Source: Tiliqua scincoides
Taxonomy: Eukaryota; Chordata; Lepidosauria; Squamata; Scincidae
Reading direction: 5' to 3'
Length of the DNA: 64,000 nucleotides
Assembly (NCBI RefSeq): GCF_035046505.1
Contig: NC_089821.1
Coordinates: forward strand, 95,306,632 to 95,370,631
Within the stretch, counting starts at the first letter, position 1; each line of letters starts with the position of its first letter. The position numbers and the translations under genes are program-made. The notes under the pieces are model-generated. The model worked only from the letters and a program-made list of their open reading frames with translations, had not been told where the DNA came from and did no database searches. Below are positions 35,588-64,000 of this stretch, one piece after another.

Positions 35588-35932
35588 GTGGCTAGCCCCT
35601 ATTTTCTTTTCCTAAGTGAGGAGACAATGAATTCTACTCGAACAGCTTCTTCTTTTAACAGAAGAAATTCCATATGTTCAAGGGAGGAAGTGATGAGGTT
35701 GGCTGATCTCCCCTTTCGTCTGCAGGCCTTGAAATCTGTTCATGAGGTTTGGAGAGCAGATTTTCAGAGGGCTGCCGAAGGAAGGATAGATTGGTCAAAA
35801 TCACCTCACCCCCACAAACAGAGCTTAGACCACAAATGGAGGAAGCTCTTAGGATATAACCCATTGAAATATCATGCAGTGTGTTCTAAAAGAAACCTTC
35901 CACCCTGTGGATGGAGAAGAATAAAGTTATGA
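35588..35932 (+). CDS. Unrecognised 114-aa open frame, possibly coding
   Basis: I do not recognise a family. The frame reads MNSTRTASSFNRRNSICSRE early, then RLADLPFRLQALKSVHEVW, DWSKSPHPHKQSLDHKW and ends CSKRNLPPCGWRRIKL, rich in Lys/Arg/His with no signal peptide or membrane segment. It does not fall in a recognised repeat, and AATAAA follows within 15 bp of the end. A pyrimidine tract and AG (CCCTTTCGTCTGCAG, ending 35728) could be an acceptor. It may be a chance frame, a decayed retrocopy or a small lineage gene in the interval between ARL5A and CACNB4. Its sense is opposite to both neighbours. Confidence 0.2.
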   Translation: MASPYFLFLSEETMNSTRTASSFNRRNSICSREEVMRLADLPFRLQALKSVHEVWRADFQRAAEGRIDWSKSPHPHKQSLDHKWRKLLGYNPLKYHAVCSKRNLPPCGWRRIKL

Positions 35933-36556
35933 GCAATGGCAGTAACAACAGTGTGATTGTTAACATTGTGATTTGCGGGAAAATGTGTTAATTGAACATA
36001 CTGTTTTCAAAAATCTCGCTTGCACACCAAATACATCTGATTTCATGGAGTTTCATTGGCATCAGGGATCAGAAGTAGGCCAATGATGTTGCGTATGAAT
36101 CTAAAACTTTATCCAATTTGCAAATGAACATGCCATGAGGAAACAGTTGTAACTACACGAGTAGCAAAAGAAACCAACAATCAAGTCTTTTTAATTCACA
36201 CTTTTGTCAAAGCAATGAAGGCAGAGGAAAACAATCTAGGTAAACAAGACAGAGAACATCTAAATCCTCATTCAATGATAGGTGCAGCACTCCCAGTGCT
36301 AGTGTTCTCCCAGGATCAAGAGTATACCCAGTGTACCTCTGATTCCTTACAAAAATTCTCCAAAAACATAACCTAAGTCATATCAAGATAGGCTTTTTTT
36401 TGGTAATCAATTACAGCTTATCCTCTCTAATAAAAACAGAAAAGACATCCTTAAAGACTCTGTTGTACAGACTGTACAAAATGTTGTAGGGACCTGATAA
36501 TTATAATTAACAAATTTGTAATGAGCACTTATATTAAGACTGGTAAACAATTCATG

Positions 36557-36645
36557 CAGCCTAATCCTATGCACTTGTGCTTGGAAGTAAGTTCCATGTT
36601 CAATAGGATTCACTCTAAAGGTAAGTGAGCACAGAATTGCAGCCA
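36557..36645. repeat. Short palindromic repeat, GCAATCCTA family
   Basis: GCAGCCTAATCCTATGCACT, AAGTTCCATGTTCAATAGGA and GAGCACAGAATTGCAGCC. Decayed. Confidence 0.7.
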
Positions 36646-36905
36646 CCGCCTTATCTATTCAGCATTATTATTATTGACTTTACAGACAACCAATGTATAA
36701 TAAATGATGGGATCATTGGGTAATGTTGTACAGAATCTAGTAGGAGTTTGTAAAAGTTTAAGTAGCTGGAATAAGTAATAAACAATGTTTTCATTAAAAA
36801 AAATAGTGCATTAAAATGGACACACAATGACTGCATTTACTTGAATTGAAAAATGCTATTGTTACCTACTATGGGCTGTATCGTAAATTTAGCCGGTCAT
36901 GACTG

Positions 36906-37083
36906 AGGGCCCAATTCTAACCAGCTTTCCAGCACTGATGCAGCCACAATGCAGCTCTGAAATAAGAGCAAATATTCCCTTACCTTGAGGAGAACTCTGT
37001 AACTGTCCTTCCCCCACTGAAGGATGCAGCACACATCCTAACGTTAATGGCTTACTGTTGGAAAGTTGGATAGGATTGGATTC
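36906..37083. mobile_element. Palindromic AATCCTATCC MITE (Harbinger-like)
   Basis: Arms GGGCCCAATTCTAACCAGCT and GGAAAGTTGGATAGGATTGG; centre CCCTTACCTTGAGGAGAACT. Confidence 0.82.
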
Positions 37084-39163
37084 TAAGTCCCACTGAAATC
37101 AAAGGTGTATGACTATAGTCATGACTAAACTTGCATTCAATCCAGTTCACCATAGGGACAGTGTACACATTCAGAAGGTTCCCTATAGGGCAAAAAAGAG
37201 GTGTTTTATCTCCTTAGCATATGCTAAGGAGGCACCACACCAGGAGGCCTGCACATATCATAACCCCGGTCACATCTCCCACCTCTGCTCAATCAAGATA
37301 CCCTGGAACTGACATTCCTTGGCTGAGCAGAGAGGCTGGACTGGGCAAGGACATGAGAGATATTGGATTGCACTTTAAGCCTGCATGTGGGCATTTCTCC
37401 CATGATGATCTCAATGAAGCCCAATGTACACATATACTTTTCAGTTCCTTGGAGAGAAAACAGTGATAGGTTGTTATAACTGGTTATTTCTCGAGTAGGC
37501 ATTAGAAGAATGTGAATCCAATGTAGGCACCAAGAAATAAAACTGAAGTTGGCACCATTCAATAGCTCCTTCTTTTTCAGACAACATATGACTCCCCATC
37601 AAAAGGTTATTCTATTAAAACCAGTAAGCAAAAGTAATTTTACCACTTGAGATAGTTCTGAGGATTTTGTCTGTATTAAGAATCACTCCCTTTTACTAAC
37701 TTGTTATGGAAGACCTTTTTTTCAAAAAGGCTTTAAGAATTAATTCTTTTCTTCTGGAAAAGCTAAAAAGCTGTAATCTTGTTTATTTGGGAAAATACGT
37801 TAAGCACTTTTGCAGCTACCCACCATAAAATGCAAATATCTTCAAACAGTTACATGGTCTGGTCAATAATGCTACTACAGAATAAAGATAAAGAGCATTC
37901 TAGTCTAGATTTATGTGCATTCATGGCCATTAATACTTTAATGAGGACATAAAAAGGAACTTGTAAAACTTGTAAGAAATATTTTTCCTAATGCCTTTTC
38001 TTTCATGCGAATGGTTATGCAGTTCATATAATCAAGACATAAAAAGTATTGTAAAATGCTCCATTGGGCTATAGCAGAAAATATTAGAAAAGGCAGATCA
38101 TGCTGCCAGTCAGGTGCCCAATAATGCAGCAGTCACTTGGGTCAAACTCACTGAAGCTGCAATGCTATCCACACTTTTGTGGGAATAAGTCCCAATTACA
38201 ATGCGTAGCTAAGTTACAGAATCACTACCACAGATGCAGGTGGTGGCCCCCAGGTTGGCTATCCTTCAGTGCAGCTGGTGCAGGAAGCTACATGCGCAAA
38301 CATGCGGTTGCTGTATAAGGCATCACTTCTGATGTCAACTGCCTATGCCTACCCTGGGGTACCCGTACATTCAGCGACCACACGCCTGCACAGTGCTGTT
38401 TGTAGCTCCTCCAGCAACTGCATATAAGGGCAGACATTCCCCAGCCAATGCATCCATCTTGCAGCAGGAGGAGCCTATTTTGCCACTGCTGGGAACATTT
38501 CCAAAGATGGGGGGGGGGAGGGGAATGCCAGGACTGGGGAAGGAGGAGCCAGAACTGCTTTTTCTCCCATACCAAACGGACTTTAAAGGCAAAAAGCCAA
38601 TCTCCAGATACCTCTTCTGGCCACCCTAGGGAAGAGGATTTTCTGTTTTCAAAAGTTATACTGACATCAACGTCATCTTTGAAAGAATAGTCCTGCCAGG
38701 TTTTTCTAAATCTCATGAATTGTAAAACTTTAGCTTGCAACTAATAGTCAAGTTTTTAAAAATTATCTTCTTGGAAACACAATGGTCTTATAGACATAAT
38801 ACACAGTCCACACATACTTCCTCCCTGTAGCTTATTAGGTTTTTCCTGTTGACATCTTGTGAGAAACAGATAGAACTTGGATAAAGTGCTCTTTTGTTAC
38901 TTACTGAGATGTGAATTCTTATAGCACATGTGGTGCTGTTTATATTGTTTTGTTACTGTGTACAAAATACATCCATCTCTCTTCCATACATTAACTGGAA
39001 AAATATTACACAAGGATACCATGTGCCAGTTTCCATGCAAGCTGGGTTGAATATAACTTGGCTAATAGCCCACAAAAATTATAGATCTATAAGAAAAATT
39101 CCAAAAGCTACATTTTGATAGTACCTGTATTAGAACCAACCAAAAATAGATAAAAGATAAAGG
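37084..39163. other. Intergenic, no element recognised
   Basis: A partial GCAATCCTA-type repeat near 38155-38205 only. Open frames at 38.3-38.7 kb lie in a G-rich stretch and show no domain. Confidence 0.45.
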
Positions 39164-39665
39164 CTGCAATCCTAACCAACTTTCCAGCACTGACATAAGG
39201 GCAATGCAACTCTGAGGTAAGGGAACAAACATTGCCCTACCTCAGTGTTTCTCAAACTGTGGGTCAGGACCCACCAGGTGGGTCACGAGCCATTTTCAGG
39301 TGGGTCCCCATTCATTTCAATATTTTATTTTTAATATATTAAACTTGATGTTGCCATGGTACGTGACTGTATTTGGGCTGTACTTTTAACTGGTTACTCT
39401 GTATGTACTTTGAACAATGATAGTAGATGGGACTTACTCCTGGGTAAGTGTGGGTAGGATTGAAGCCTAGGATTGTTAAAAATTTTCTTGCTTGATGATG
39501 TCACTTCCAACCATGACATCACTTGACAGATTCTCATTCTAAAAAGTGGGTCCCAGTGCTAAACACTTGAGAACCACTGCTCTACCTTGATGAGGCCTCC
39601 ATGCAGAATGCAGCACATGCCCCACTGGCACCGCTATGCCAGTGCTGGAAAGTTGGTTAGGATTT
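39164..39665. mobile_element. Palindromic AATCCTATCC MITE split by a hAT MITE
   Basis: Left part GGCTGCAATCCTAACCAACT to 39242, right part 39580 to TGGAAAGTTGGTTAGGATT. The hAT MITE 39243-39579 is inserted between, with its target duplication. The CR1 copy starts at the right edge. Confidence 0.88.
39243..39579 (+). mobile_element. hAT MITE, TTCTCAAAC family, nested in a palindromic MITE
   Basis: Ends CAGTGTTTCTCAAACTGTGG and ACTTGAGAACCACTG. CCCTACCT (39235-39242) and CTCTACCT (39580-39587) are the target duplication. It interrupts the Harbinger-like MITE 39164-39665. Inside is a half copy of the GCAATCCTA palindromic repeat. Confidence 0.9.
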
Positions 39666-40066
39666 TCATCACTTCTCATCTAGACAGGCTGGTAGACAGT
39701 GCTGGGGAGAAGGTAGCGGTTGTGGTGCATGTCGGCACCAACGACATGGGCAAGTGTAGCCGGGAGGTCCTGGAGGCCAAATTTAGGCTTTTAGGTAGGA
39801 AGCTGAAAGCCAGAACCTCAAGGGTAGTGTTCTCTGAAGTGCTACCTGTTCCAAGCGCAGGGCCAGCTAGGCAGGCGGAGATCAGGGGTCTCAATGCATG
39901 GATGAGACGGTGGTGTAGGGAGGAGGGGTTTAGATTTGTTAGGCACTGGGGAATGTTTTGGGACAAGCGGGGCCTGTACAAGAGGGACAGGCTTCACTTG
40001 AACCAGAATGGAACCAGACTGCTGGCGCATAACATTAAAAAGGTGGCAGAGCAGATTTTAAACTGA
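39666..40066 (+). pseudogene. CR1 ORF1 fragment with SGNH/GDSL esterase domain
   Basis: The frame reads VDSAGEKVAVVVHVGTNDMG and ends DRLHLNQNGTRLLAHNI, then a TGA stop. GTNDMG matches the block III GxND motif and DRLHLNQNG the DxxH catalytic block of SGNH hydrolases. An esterase domain in ORF1 is established for CR1-like elements. The first catalytic block (GDS) lies in the missing 5' part, so this is a remnant. Confidence 0.85.
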
Positions 40067-40289
40067 TCCCTGGGGGAAGGCCGACAGGAGCCGAGGAGCA
40101 TCTGGTTCGGGACTCCTCATCCCTATGGGACAAGGATGGGGAGGTTAGAGAACAACAAGACAAAGGCAGAGTAGGAGAAGAAATTGGGAATGGTAGCATG
40201 ATGGGATGTGATAGACAGTTTGGCACAGTGAGAGGATGCGGGGACAAAGGAGTGAATAAGCAGCCCGTCCTGGGGCATTCCATGTACAA

Positions 40290-41336
40290 ATGCTTTTATG
40301 TGAATGCCCAAAGTCTCTGAGCAAAGATGGGAGAACTGGAATGGCTGGTGACTAGGGAAAACATTGATATAGTGGGCATAACGGAAACCTGGTGGAATGC
40401 GGAGAATCAGTGGGATACCGCAATCCCGGGCTATAAACGCTACAGGAGGGACAGGCAGGGGCGTGTGGAGGTGGGGTGGCCGTTTATGTTAAGGAAGGGA
40501 TAGAATCCAGCAAAGTAGAGATTGAAGGCGGGTCCGACTCCACCGTAGAATCTCTGTGGGTTAAATTACCTGGCCTGTGGAGCGATGTAATACTGGGGGT
40601 GTACTATCGTCCTCCAGACCAGAAATCGGAAGGGGACCTTGAAATGAGGAAACAGATCAGGGAGGTGACAAGGAGGGACAGGGTTGTAATCATGGGGGAC
40701 TTCAATTATTCTCATATTGACTGGGTCAATTTGTGTTCTGGTCACGAAAAGGAAACAGGATTCCTTGACGTGCTAAATGACTGTGCCTTAGAGCAGCTAG
40801 TCATGGAGCCCACCAGAGGGCAGGTGACTCTGGATTTAATATTGTGCGGTACACAGGACCTGGTTAGAGATGTCAATGTTATGGAGCCGTTGGGGAACAG
40901 TGATCATGCTGCGATCCGTTTCGACGTGCACGTCCAGGGAAGAATACCGGGCAAATCTCTCACAAAAACCCTTGACTTCCGACGGGTGGACTTCCCTCAA
41001 ATGAGAAGGTTGGTTAGAAGGAGGTTGAAAGGGAAGGTAGAAAGAGTCCAATCTCTCCAGAATGCATGGAGGCTGCTTAAAACAACAGTAATAGAGGCCC
41101 AGCAGAGGTGTATACCATAAAGAAAGAAGGGTTCCACTAAATCCAGGAGGGTGCCTGCATGGCTAACGAGCCAAGTTAGAGAGGCTGTAAAGGGCAAGGA
41201 AGCTTCCTTCTGTAAATGGAAGTCTTGCCCTAATGAGGAGAATAAAAAGGAACATAAACTGTGGCAAAAGAAATGTAAGAAGGTGATACGGGAGGCCAAG
41301 CGAGACTATGAGGAACCAAACGTTTCCGAGTGGTGA
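40290..41336 (+). pseudogene. CR1 ORF2 endonuclease region, broken
   Basis: ITETWWN near 40376-40396 holds the catalytic Glu of the endonuclease. A one-base shift near 40460-40475 moves the frame to the one starting at 40476, which carries VYYRPPDQ, IMGDFNYSHIDW and the SDHAAIRFD end of the domain. Another stop follows at 41118-41120, and the later frame at 41151-41336 carries the linker leading to reverse transcriptase, ending where the internal deletion begins. Confidence 0.85.
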
Positions 41337-41344
41337 AGACCAGA

Positions 41345-42124
41345 AGTGATTGTGAGGAGCTCTAGAAGGATCTCTCCAGACTGGCAGAATGGGCAGCAAA
41401 ATGGCAGATGCGCTTCAATGTCAGTAAGTGTAAAGTCATGCACATTGGGGCAAAAAGTGAAAACTTCACATATAGGCTGATGGGTTCTGAGCTGTCTGTG
41501 ACAGATCAGGAGAGAGATCTTGGGGTGGTGGTGGACAGGTCAATGAAAGTGTTGACTCAATGTGCGGCGGCAGTAAAGAAGGCCAATTCTATGCTTGGGA
41601 TCATTAGAAAAGGTATTGAGAACAAAATGGCTAATATTATAATGCCGTTGTACAAATCAATGGTAAGGCCACACCTGGAGTATTGTGTTCAGTTCTGGTC
41701 GCTGCATCTCAAAAAAGACATAGTGGAAATGGAAAAGGTGCAAAAGAGAGCGACTAAGATGATTACTGGGCTGGGGCACCTTCCTTATGAGGAAAGGCTA
41801 CGGCGTTTGGGCCTCTTCAGCCTAGAAAAGAAGCGCCTCAGGGGGGACATGATTGAGACATACAAAATTATGCAGGGGATGGACAGAGTGGATAGAGAGA
41901 TGCTCTTTACACTCTCACATAACACCAGAACCAGGGGACATCCGCTAAAATTGAGTGTTGGGAGAGTTAGGACATACAAAAGAAAATATTTCTTTACTCA
42001 GCGTGTGGTTGGTCTGTGGAACTCCTTGCCACAGGATGTGGTGATGGTGTATGGCCTGGATGCCTTTAAAAGGGGATTGGACAAGTTTCTGGAGGAAAAA
42101 TCCATTACGGGTTACAAGCCATGA
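41345..42124 (+). pseudogene. CR1 reverse transcriptase, carboxyl-terminal part
   Basis: After the deletion, the sequence reads LAEWAAKWQMRFNVSKCK, LGVVVDRSMKVLTQCAAAV, RPHLEYCVQFWS, YEERLRRLGLFSLEKKRL and GLWNSLPQDVV, the familiar end of CR1 ORF2 covering the thumb and carboxyl domain. The 238-codon frame from 41408 is open to its stop, suggesting a fairly young copy despite the missing palm. Confidence 0.9.
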
Positions 42125-43049
42125 TGTGCATGTACAACCTCCTGATTTTAGAAATGGGCTATGTCAGAATGCTAGATGCAAGGGAGGGCACCAGGATGCA
42201 GGTCTCTTGTTATCTGGTGTGCTCCCTGGGGTGAGATACAAGAAGCCAGACTAGATGGGCCTATGGCCTGATCCAGTGGGGTTGTTCTTATGTTCTTATG
42301 ACCAAGTCAGGCCTAAGCATCTTTTTTTCAAGAAATATATTACACACACAAAGAAAGCTTAATTCTGCACTAAATAAATGTGTGTTCAGCTGCAGCTGGA
42401 AGAGCTCCCTTTCCCAAATTCAACTCTGAATAAGGCAACCACATTTCTGACGCAACATTACTACGCAACCATGCCACATGCAGCTTTGCTTACCTCTTTT
42501 ATAGGTAAACTTCAAATCTGAAGTTTTGGCAGTCAGGGTGGAAAATCTTGCTGCCTAGTTATCTGCGTATCTTGGACTATGTGCATACCTAATTTTAACT
42601 TTCTGATGACCTGGAAGTATCTTTACCACACTTCAGGTTCCCCTGCTTCTTGGGAGAGGTATATAAAGGTTTGCCTTTCAGACTTTTCTAATAATTTCCA
42701 TGCCTAGACCTACAGGCATATAATAACCATTTGGGAGTGCATATGGAGTCCCCCGTTGGAAAGAAGTGTTAAACTATCTCTTTATTCAGATTGTTTTAGT
42801 AATCAGAGTGTCTTACAATTCTACCTAAATCCCTGCATGGCAATGCAGCAGTGTCAGCTGCATTTCAATATCATCCTGCATAGGCTTCAAGCTTCTATAT
42901 TATCTGATATCTAGTTACCCCCTAAAGAACTCCCCTGGTGGGAAAAGAAAATATCTTGGGTGCTATTTTAGTTTAGCACAATAAACCTGACTTGACACTG
43001 ACTTAGAAGTACAGTAAGAAGTAAATGGGGTTGTGGGGGGAGGTGGCAT

Positions 43050-43400
43050 TCCAGGGAGGTGGGTGAAGGGCGGGAGAGGAGGTGTTACGGGGAGGAGGCG
43101 TGCAGGGGGAGGGAGCAGGGATGCAGGGCAGTGGGACCAGTGGACTGAAGCTCCTTTGGATCCAGAGCCCCCGTGTCAGGCTCACCACCTGACATGGAGG
43201 CTCTTGATTCTCCGCTGACCTTTGGGTTGGCGGAAAATCAAGCAGCCCCATTGCAGAGCTACTTGCTTTACCTGGGGGAAGGGGACGAAAGTCCCCTTCT
43301 CCTGAGAAGCTGCCGGTGGCTGCTAGGAGCACATAGGATGCAGCGGCAGCCATTTTTGGCACCACTGCAGCCCTGCGCAGCTCAGGATTGGGCTGTTAGT
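43050..43400. mobile_element. GC-rich Harbinger-like element, second copy, truncated
   Basis: Shares CTCAGGATTGGGCTGTTAG at its right end and a GC-rich body with CTTTACC, GAAGGGGACG and CTTCTCCTGAG with the copy at 10935. The left end is lost or unrecognisable. Confidence 0.55.
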
Positions 43401-43402
43401 CA

Positions 43403-45662
43403 TGGCTGATCTCCTCATTGCTAACTAAACACAGACTGTAATCTTCTTGAAGGGAAAAAAGGGTCTCTTCTGTGTGTGTGTAAATGGGATTACTAGTATT
43501 GTATTGGGGCTACCACAAGCATTGCACTTGGAATAACATCCTTTAAAAAAATATTAACTGGAAAGACCCTGAAACTTTTGTTCTTACTTTTTAAACTTCC
43601 AACTGCTGCTTTCTAACTGTTCTTTTTAAAATATTAAACACAACTGGAAAGAGTAAACATTAGCACTGCCATATTAAAAATGTCCGAAGTCATGGAGTAC
43701 ATGTGGGTGATGCAATTATTTCCTGGCATTCCCTTGCTCTCTAAGAAACTGCAAAGGATATGTATCTGGAGCTTCTCTTTGTGTGTGTGTGTGTGTGTGT
43801 GGGCATGCTCATTCACCTCAATGGAAAGGCAGCCTTGTGCATGCAAAGGGCTGTGTGTGCAGAGCTCCTTTGTACTCTCAAGGAAATGGAGAAGCCCACA
43901 CAAGTGGGGGCTCCATGTGCGCACTGCAGGTTGCAGAGTTCTGGATCAGTGTGGAAGACCATAAGGCATGACTTTCAGGTATACTATTTTTGATGGAATG
44001 CATTAAGTATTTTTGCAGTATATGAGCAGTTATGCACTGAAGCTAGAAAAATATACACTACATTTGATGACAGAATAAAGAAGAGGGTTTATCACGCTCT
44101 AGAAATTACATGGAAAAATAAGCATTCAGACTTTAGGAGGCACCCTCAACTCTAGTGTTTCAGTGTGGCTGGAACATCTCCTCTGCTAAGTTCTCCAGGC
44201 AGTGACTGTTTCTTATACAGCACATTCACACTACCATGAACTTTCAATAAATTACTAGCAATAAATTATTAACTCTTTGGTAGGTGCAATGATCATACAA
44301 TAGCTTTTCCTGATATTAATGCACAGATTTAAGCCCTGTTGTGAATGCTTCTGGTGGGTTTTTTTTCTGTTTTTTAATGAGTGCAAGGCCAATTTCTCTT
44401 TGACAAAGCAGAACATTAAGATAGGTATGATGAGCCTTGTGCCTGATACTAGATTAGAAGTAAAGCTTAGCATTGTTAGCAAATAAAAAAAAGCTTATTC
44501 CAAAAGTTTAATAAGTGCAATTGAACCAGAATCTTTCTCCTACAGTAAGGCCTTATTCACACCTTCAAGTCATGTCCACTGAAAGTATGGAAGAGAAAGG
44601 GTGAGATTGTACTTTTCCTGCCCACTCACCTCCACAGTCAATGGAATAGGTGAACCGCACATGGCCAACTGCACGTACATAGGCTGTGTACTTGTGCAGG
44701 GTTCCCAACTGCACATATAGAACGTATGCATGTACAGTTGTACACTTTATACTGAAAGCACAGAGAACATAGGCAGGGCCAGCAGATGAATTCCCACGCT
44801 ATCCATGTGTTCACTGAACACACTGTGAACGTGTGAATAGGGCTAGACTTGTTTTCAAGGCAGAGAGTGAGTGTTCAAATCACTTCTATCACATTTAAAA
44901 TGCTATGCCTTAGTTTTATGTTGACATTAGCAAACACAGTACAGTTGCTGCAACATATATGCTGGAAGAAAACAAAACAGATTATTTTGGAAAGTGTTAT
45001 AATTGCTGCATTCATTCATCATTTTTGGCACTATTGACTGCTTACATTTGGTTGGTCTGAAATTAGTACATTAACACTGCTTATTCTAACATGTATACAT
45101 ATATGTATGTGTATATATGTATGTATGTCATTTCACCTTCCAGTAAACAAGTACGATAGCTTTTTTTTTTTTGCTTGTAATGATTTTGTAATTATCTTGT
45201 TCATCATTTTAATTTTTTTTTAACTGACTGCAACATGCTCAGGTTGACTTTCCAGTCAATTTCACCCAAATTCCAACAGGAATTGGTTTATAAATTGGTT
45301 CCAACTGGAACTGGTCATTTGGAATTTCCAGTGCAGGAAATTATTCTATATGCGCCTCAACAGGTATCCTAAATTACAAATTGATGTGTCTAATAATATC
45401 TAATGAGGAGAAAAACATACTGTTGAAGTTAAATGCTAGACTGAAAAGGAAACACAGCTAAGTGACTGGGCAAACTGATTTCTTCCTAAACATAAAGGGC
45501 TTTATCTATATGTTTTGCCCCTTTGACAACATTAAATGGAAGCAGCCTGTAAGCATAGTAAAAACCATGCCACACCTGCCAAATCAAGATGATTAGTTTG
45601 GCCTAGCTATGTTATGGCAAGTTGGCAACTAATGAGTACCATTCTTCCCCAGGTTCTTGTGT
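43403..45662 (-). other. CACNB4 3' flank, probably including its 3' UTR
   Basis: Directly downstream of the CACNB4 stop on the minus strand. Apart from a short (TG)n tract at 43782-43801 and an ATGTAT-rich stretch near 45090-45130, I recognise no repeat family here, unlike its surroundings. Long 3' UTRs are known for this gene, but the end cannot be fixed from sequence. Confidence 0.4.

Positions 45663-64000
<18,338 letters not shown>

Larger units (their letters stand above)
39666..42300 (+). mobile_element. CR1 LINE, 5'-truncated with internal RT deletion
   Basis: Parts in order: a fragment of ORF1 with the esterase domain (to 40066), the start of ORF2 with an AP-type endonuclease (about 40290-41120), an abrupt junction near 41330-41400, the carboxyl end of reverse transcriptase (41408-42124), and a 3' UTR ending in the 8-bp repeat TTCTTATG at 42285-42300. 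Short 3' terminal 8-mers instead of poly(A) are a CR1 hallmark. The palm region with the catalytic FADD is missing, so the element cannot be autonomous. It starts right at the end of a palindromic MITE (39665). Confidence 0.93.

Noticed and set aside
38288-38740. 150-codon minus-strand frame and several overlapping plus-strand frames
   Set aside because: G/C-run rich with mutually overlapping frames and no domain.

Overview
This window is vertebrate nuclear DNA, almost certainly from a squamate reptile and probably a lizard. Two host genes show canonical split exons. The repeats are of types familiar from squamates: CR1 LINEs, hAT and Tigger-like MITEs, palindromic 'AATCCTA' elements and a 5S-derived SINE. 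I cannot name the species. No bacterial, organellar or CRISPR features were seen.

Both host genes lie on the minus strand. ARL5A (ADP-ribosylation factor-like 5A, 179 aa) is complete in six coding exons between 22620 and 8313. Its first exon lies in a CpG island at about 22.43-23.1 kb. The last three exons seen of CACNB4 (voltage-gated calcium channel beta-4 subunit) lie at 62642-62737, 52323-52508 and 45663-45923, and the rest of that gene runs past the right edge. CACNB4 lying upstream of ARL5A in the same direction agrees with the known vertebrate order NEB-ARL5A-CACNB4, which supports orthology of both genes.

Region by region: 1-8 kb is the 3' flank of ARL5A, with hAT MITEs, a foldback element and degenerate repeats. 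8.3-22.6 kb is ARL5A. 22.6-45.6 kb is intergenic and repeat-rich: three copies of a foldback MITE, a repeat sharing a 3' tail with a 5S-derived SINE, two CR1 copies, several hAT MITEs and palindromic elements. 45.7-64 kb is the 3' part of CACNB4; its introns carry a nearly intact mariner (55129-56465), a 1.3-kb hAT derivative and a Tigger-like element swollen by an 18.6-copy 45-bp minisatellite.

Many elements keep readable target-site duplications, so the order of insertion can be read: SINE into hAT, hAT into a Harbinger-like MITE, Harbinger-like into hAT, MITE into CR1. The mariner looks youngest, with matching terminal repeats and one stop in an otherwise open 356-codon transposase frame. 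I found no convincing new multi-gene system. The most interesting signals are the in-frame minisatellite, the near-intact mariner, the shared SINE/repeat tail, the shared ends of three palindromic MITE families and one unrecognised 114-aa ORF at 35.6 kb.
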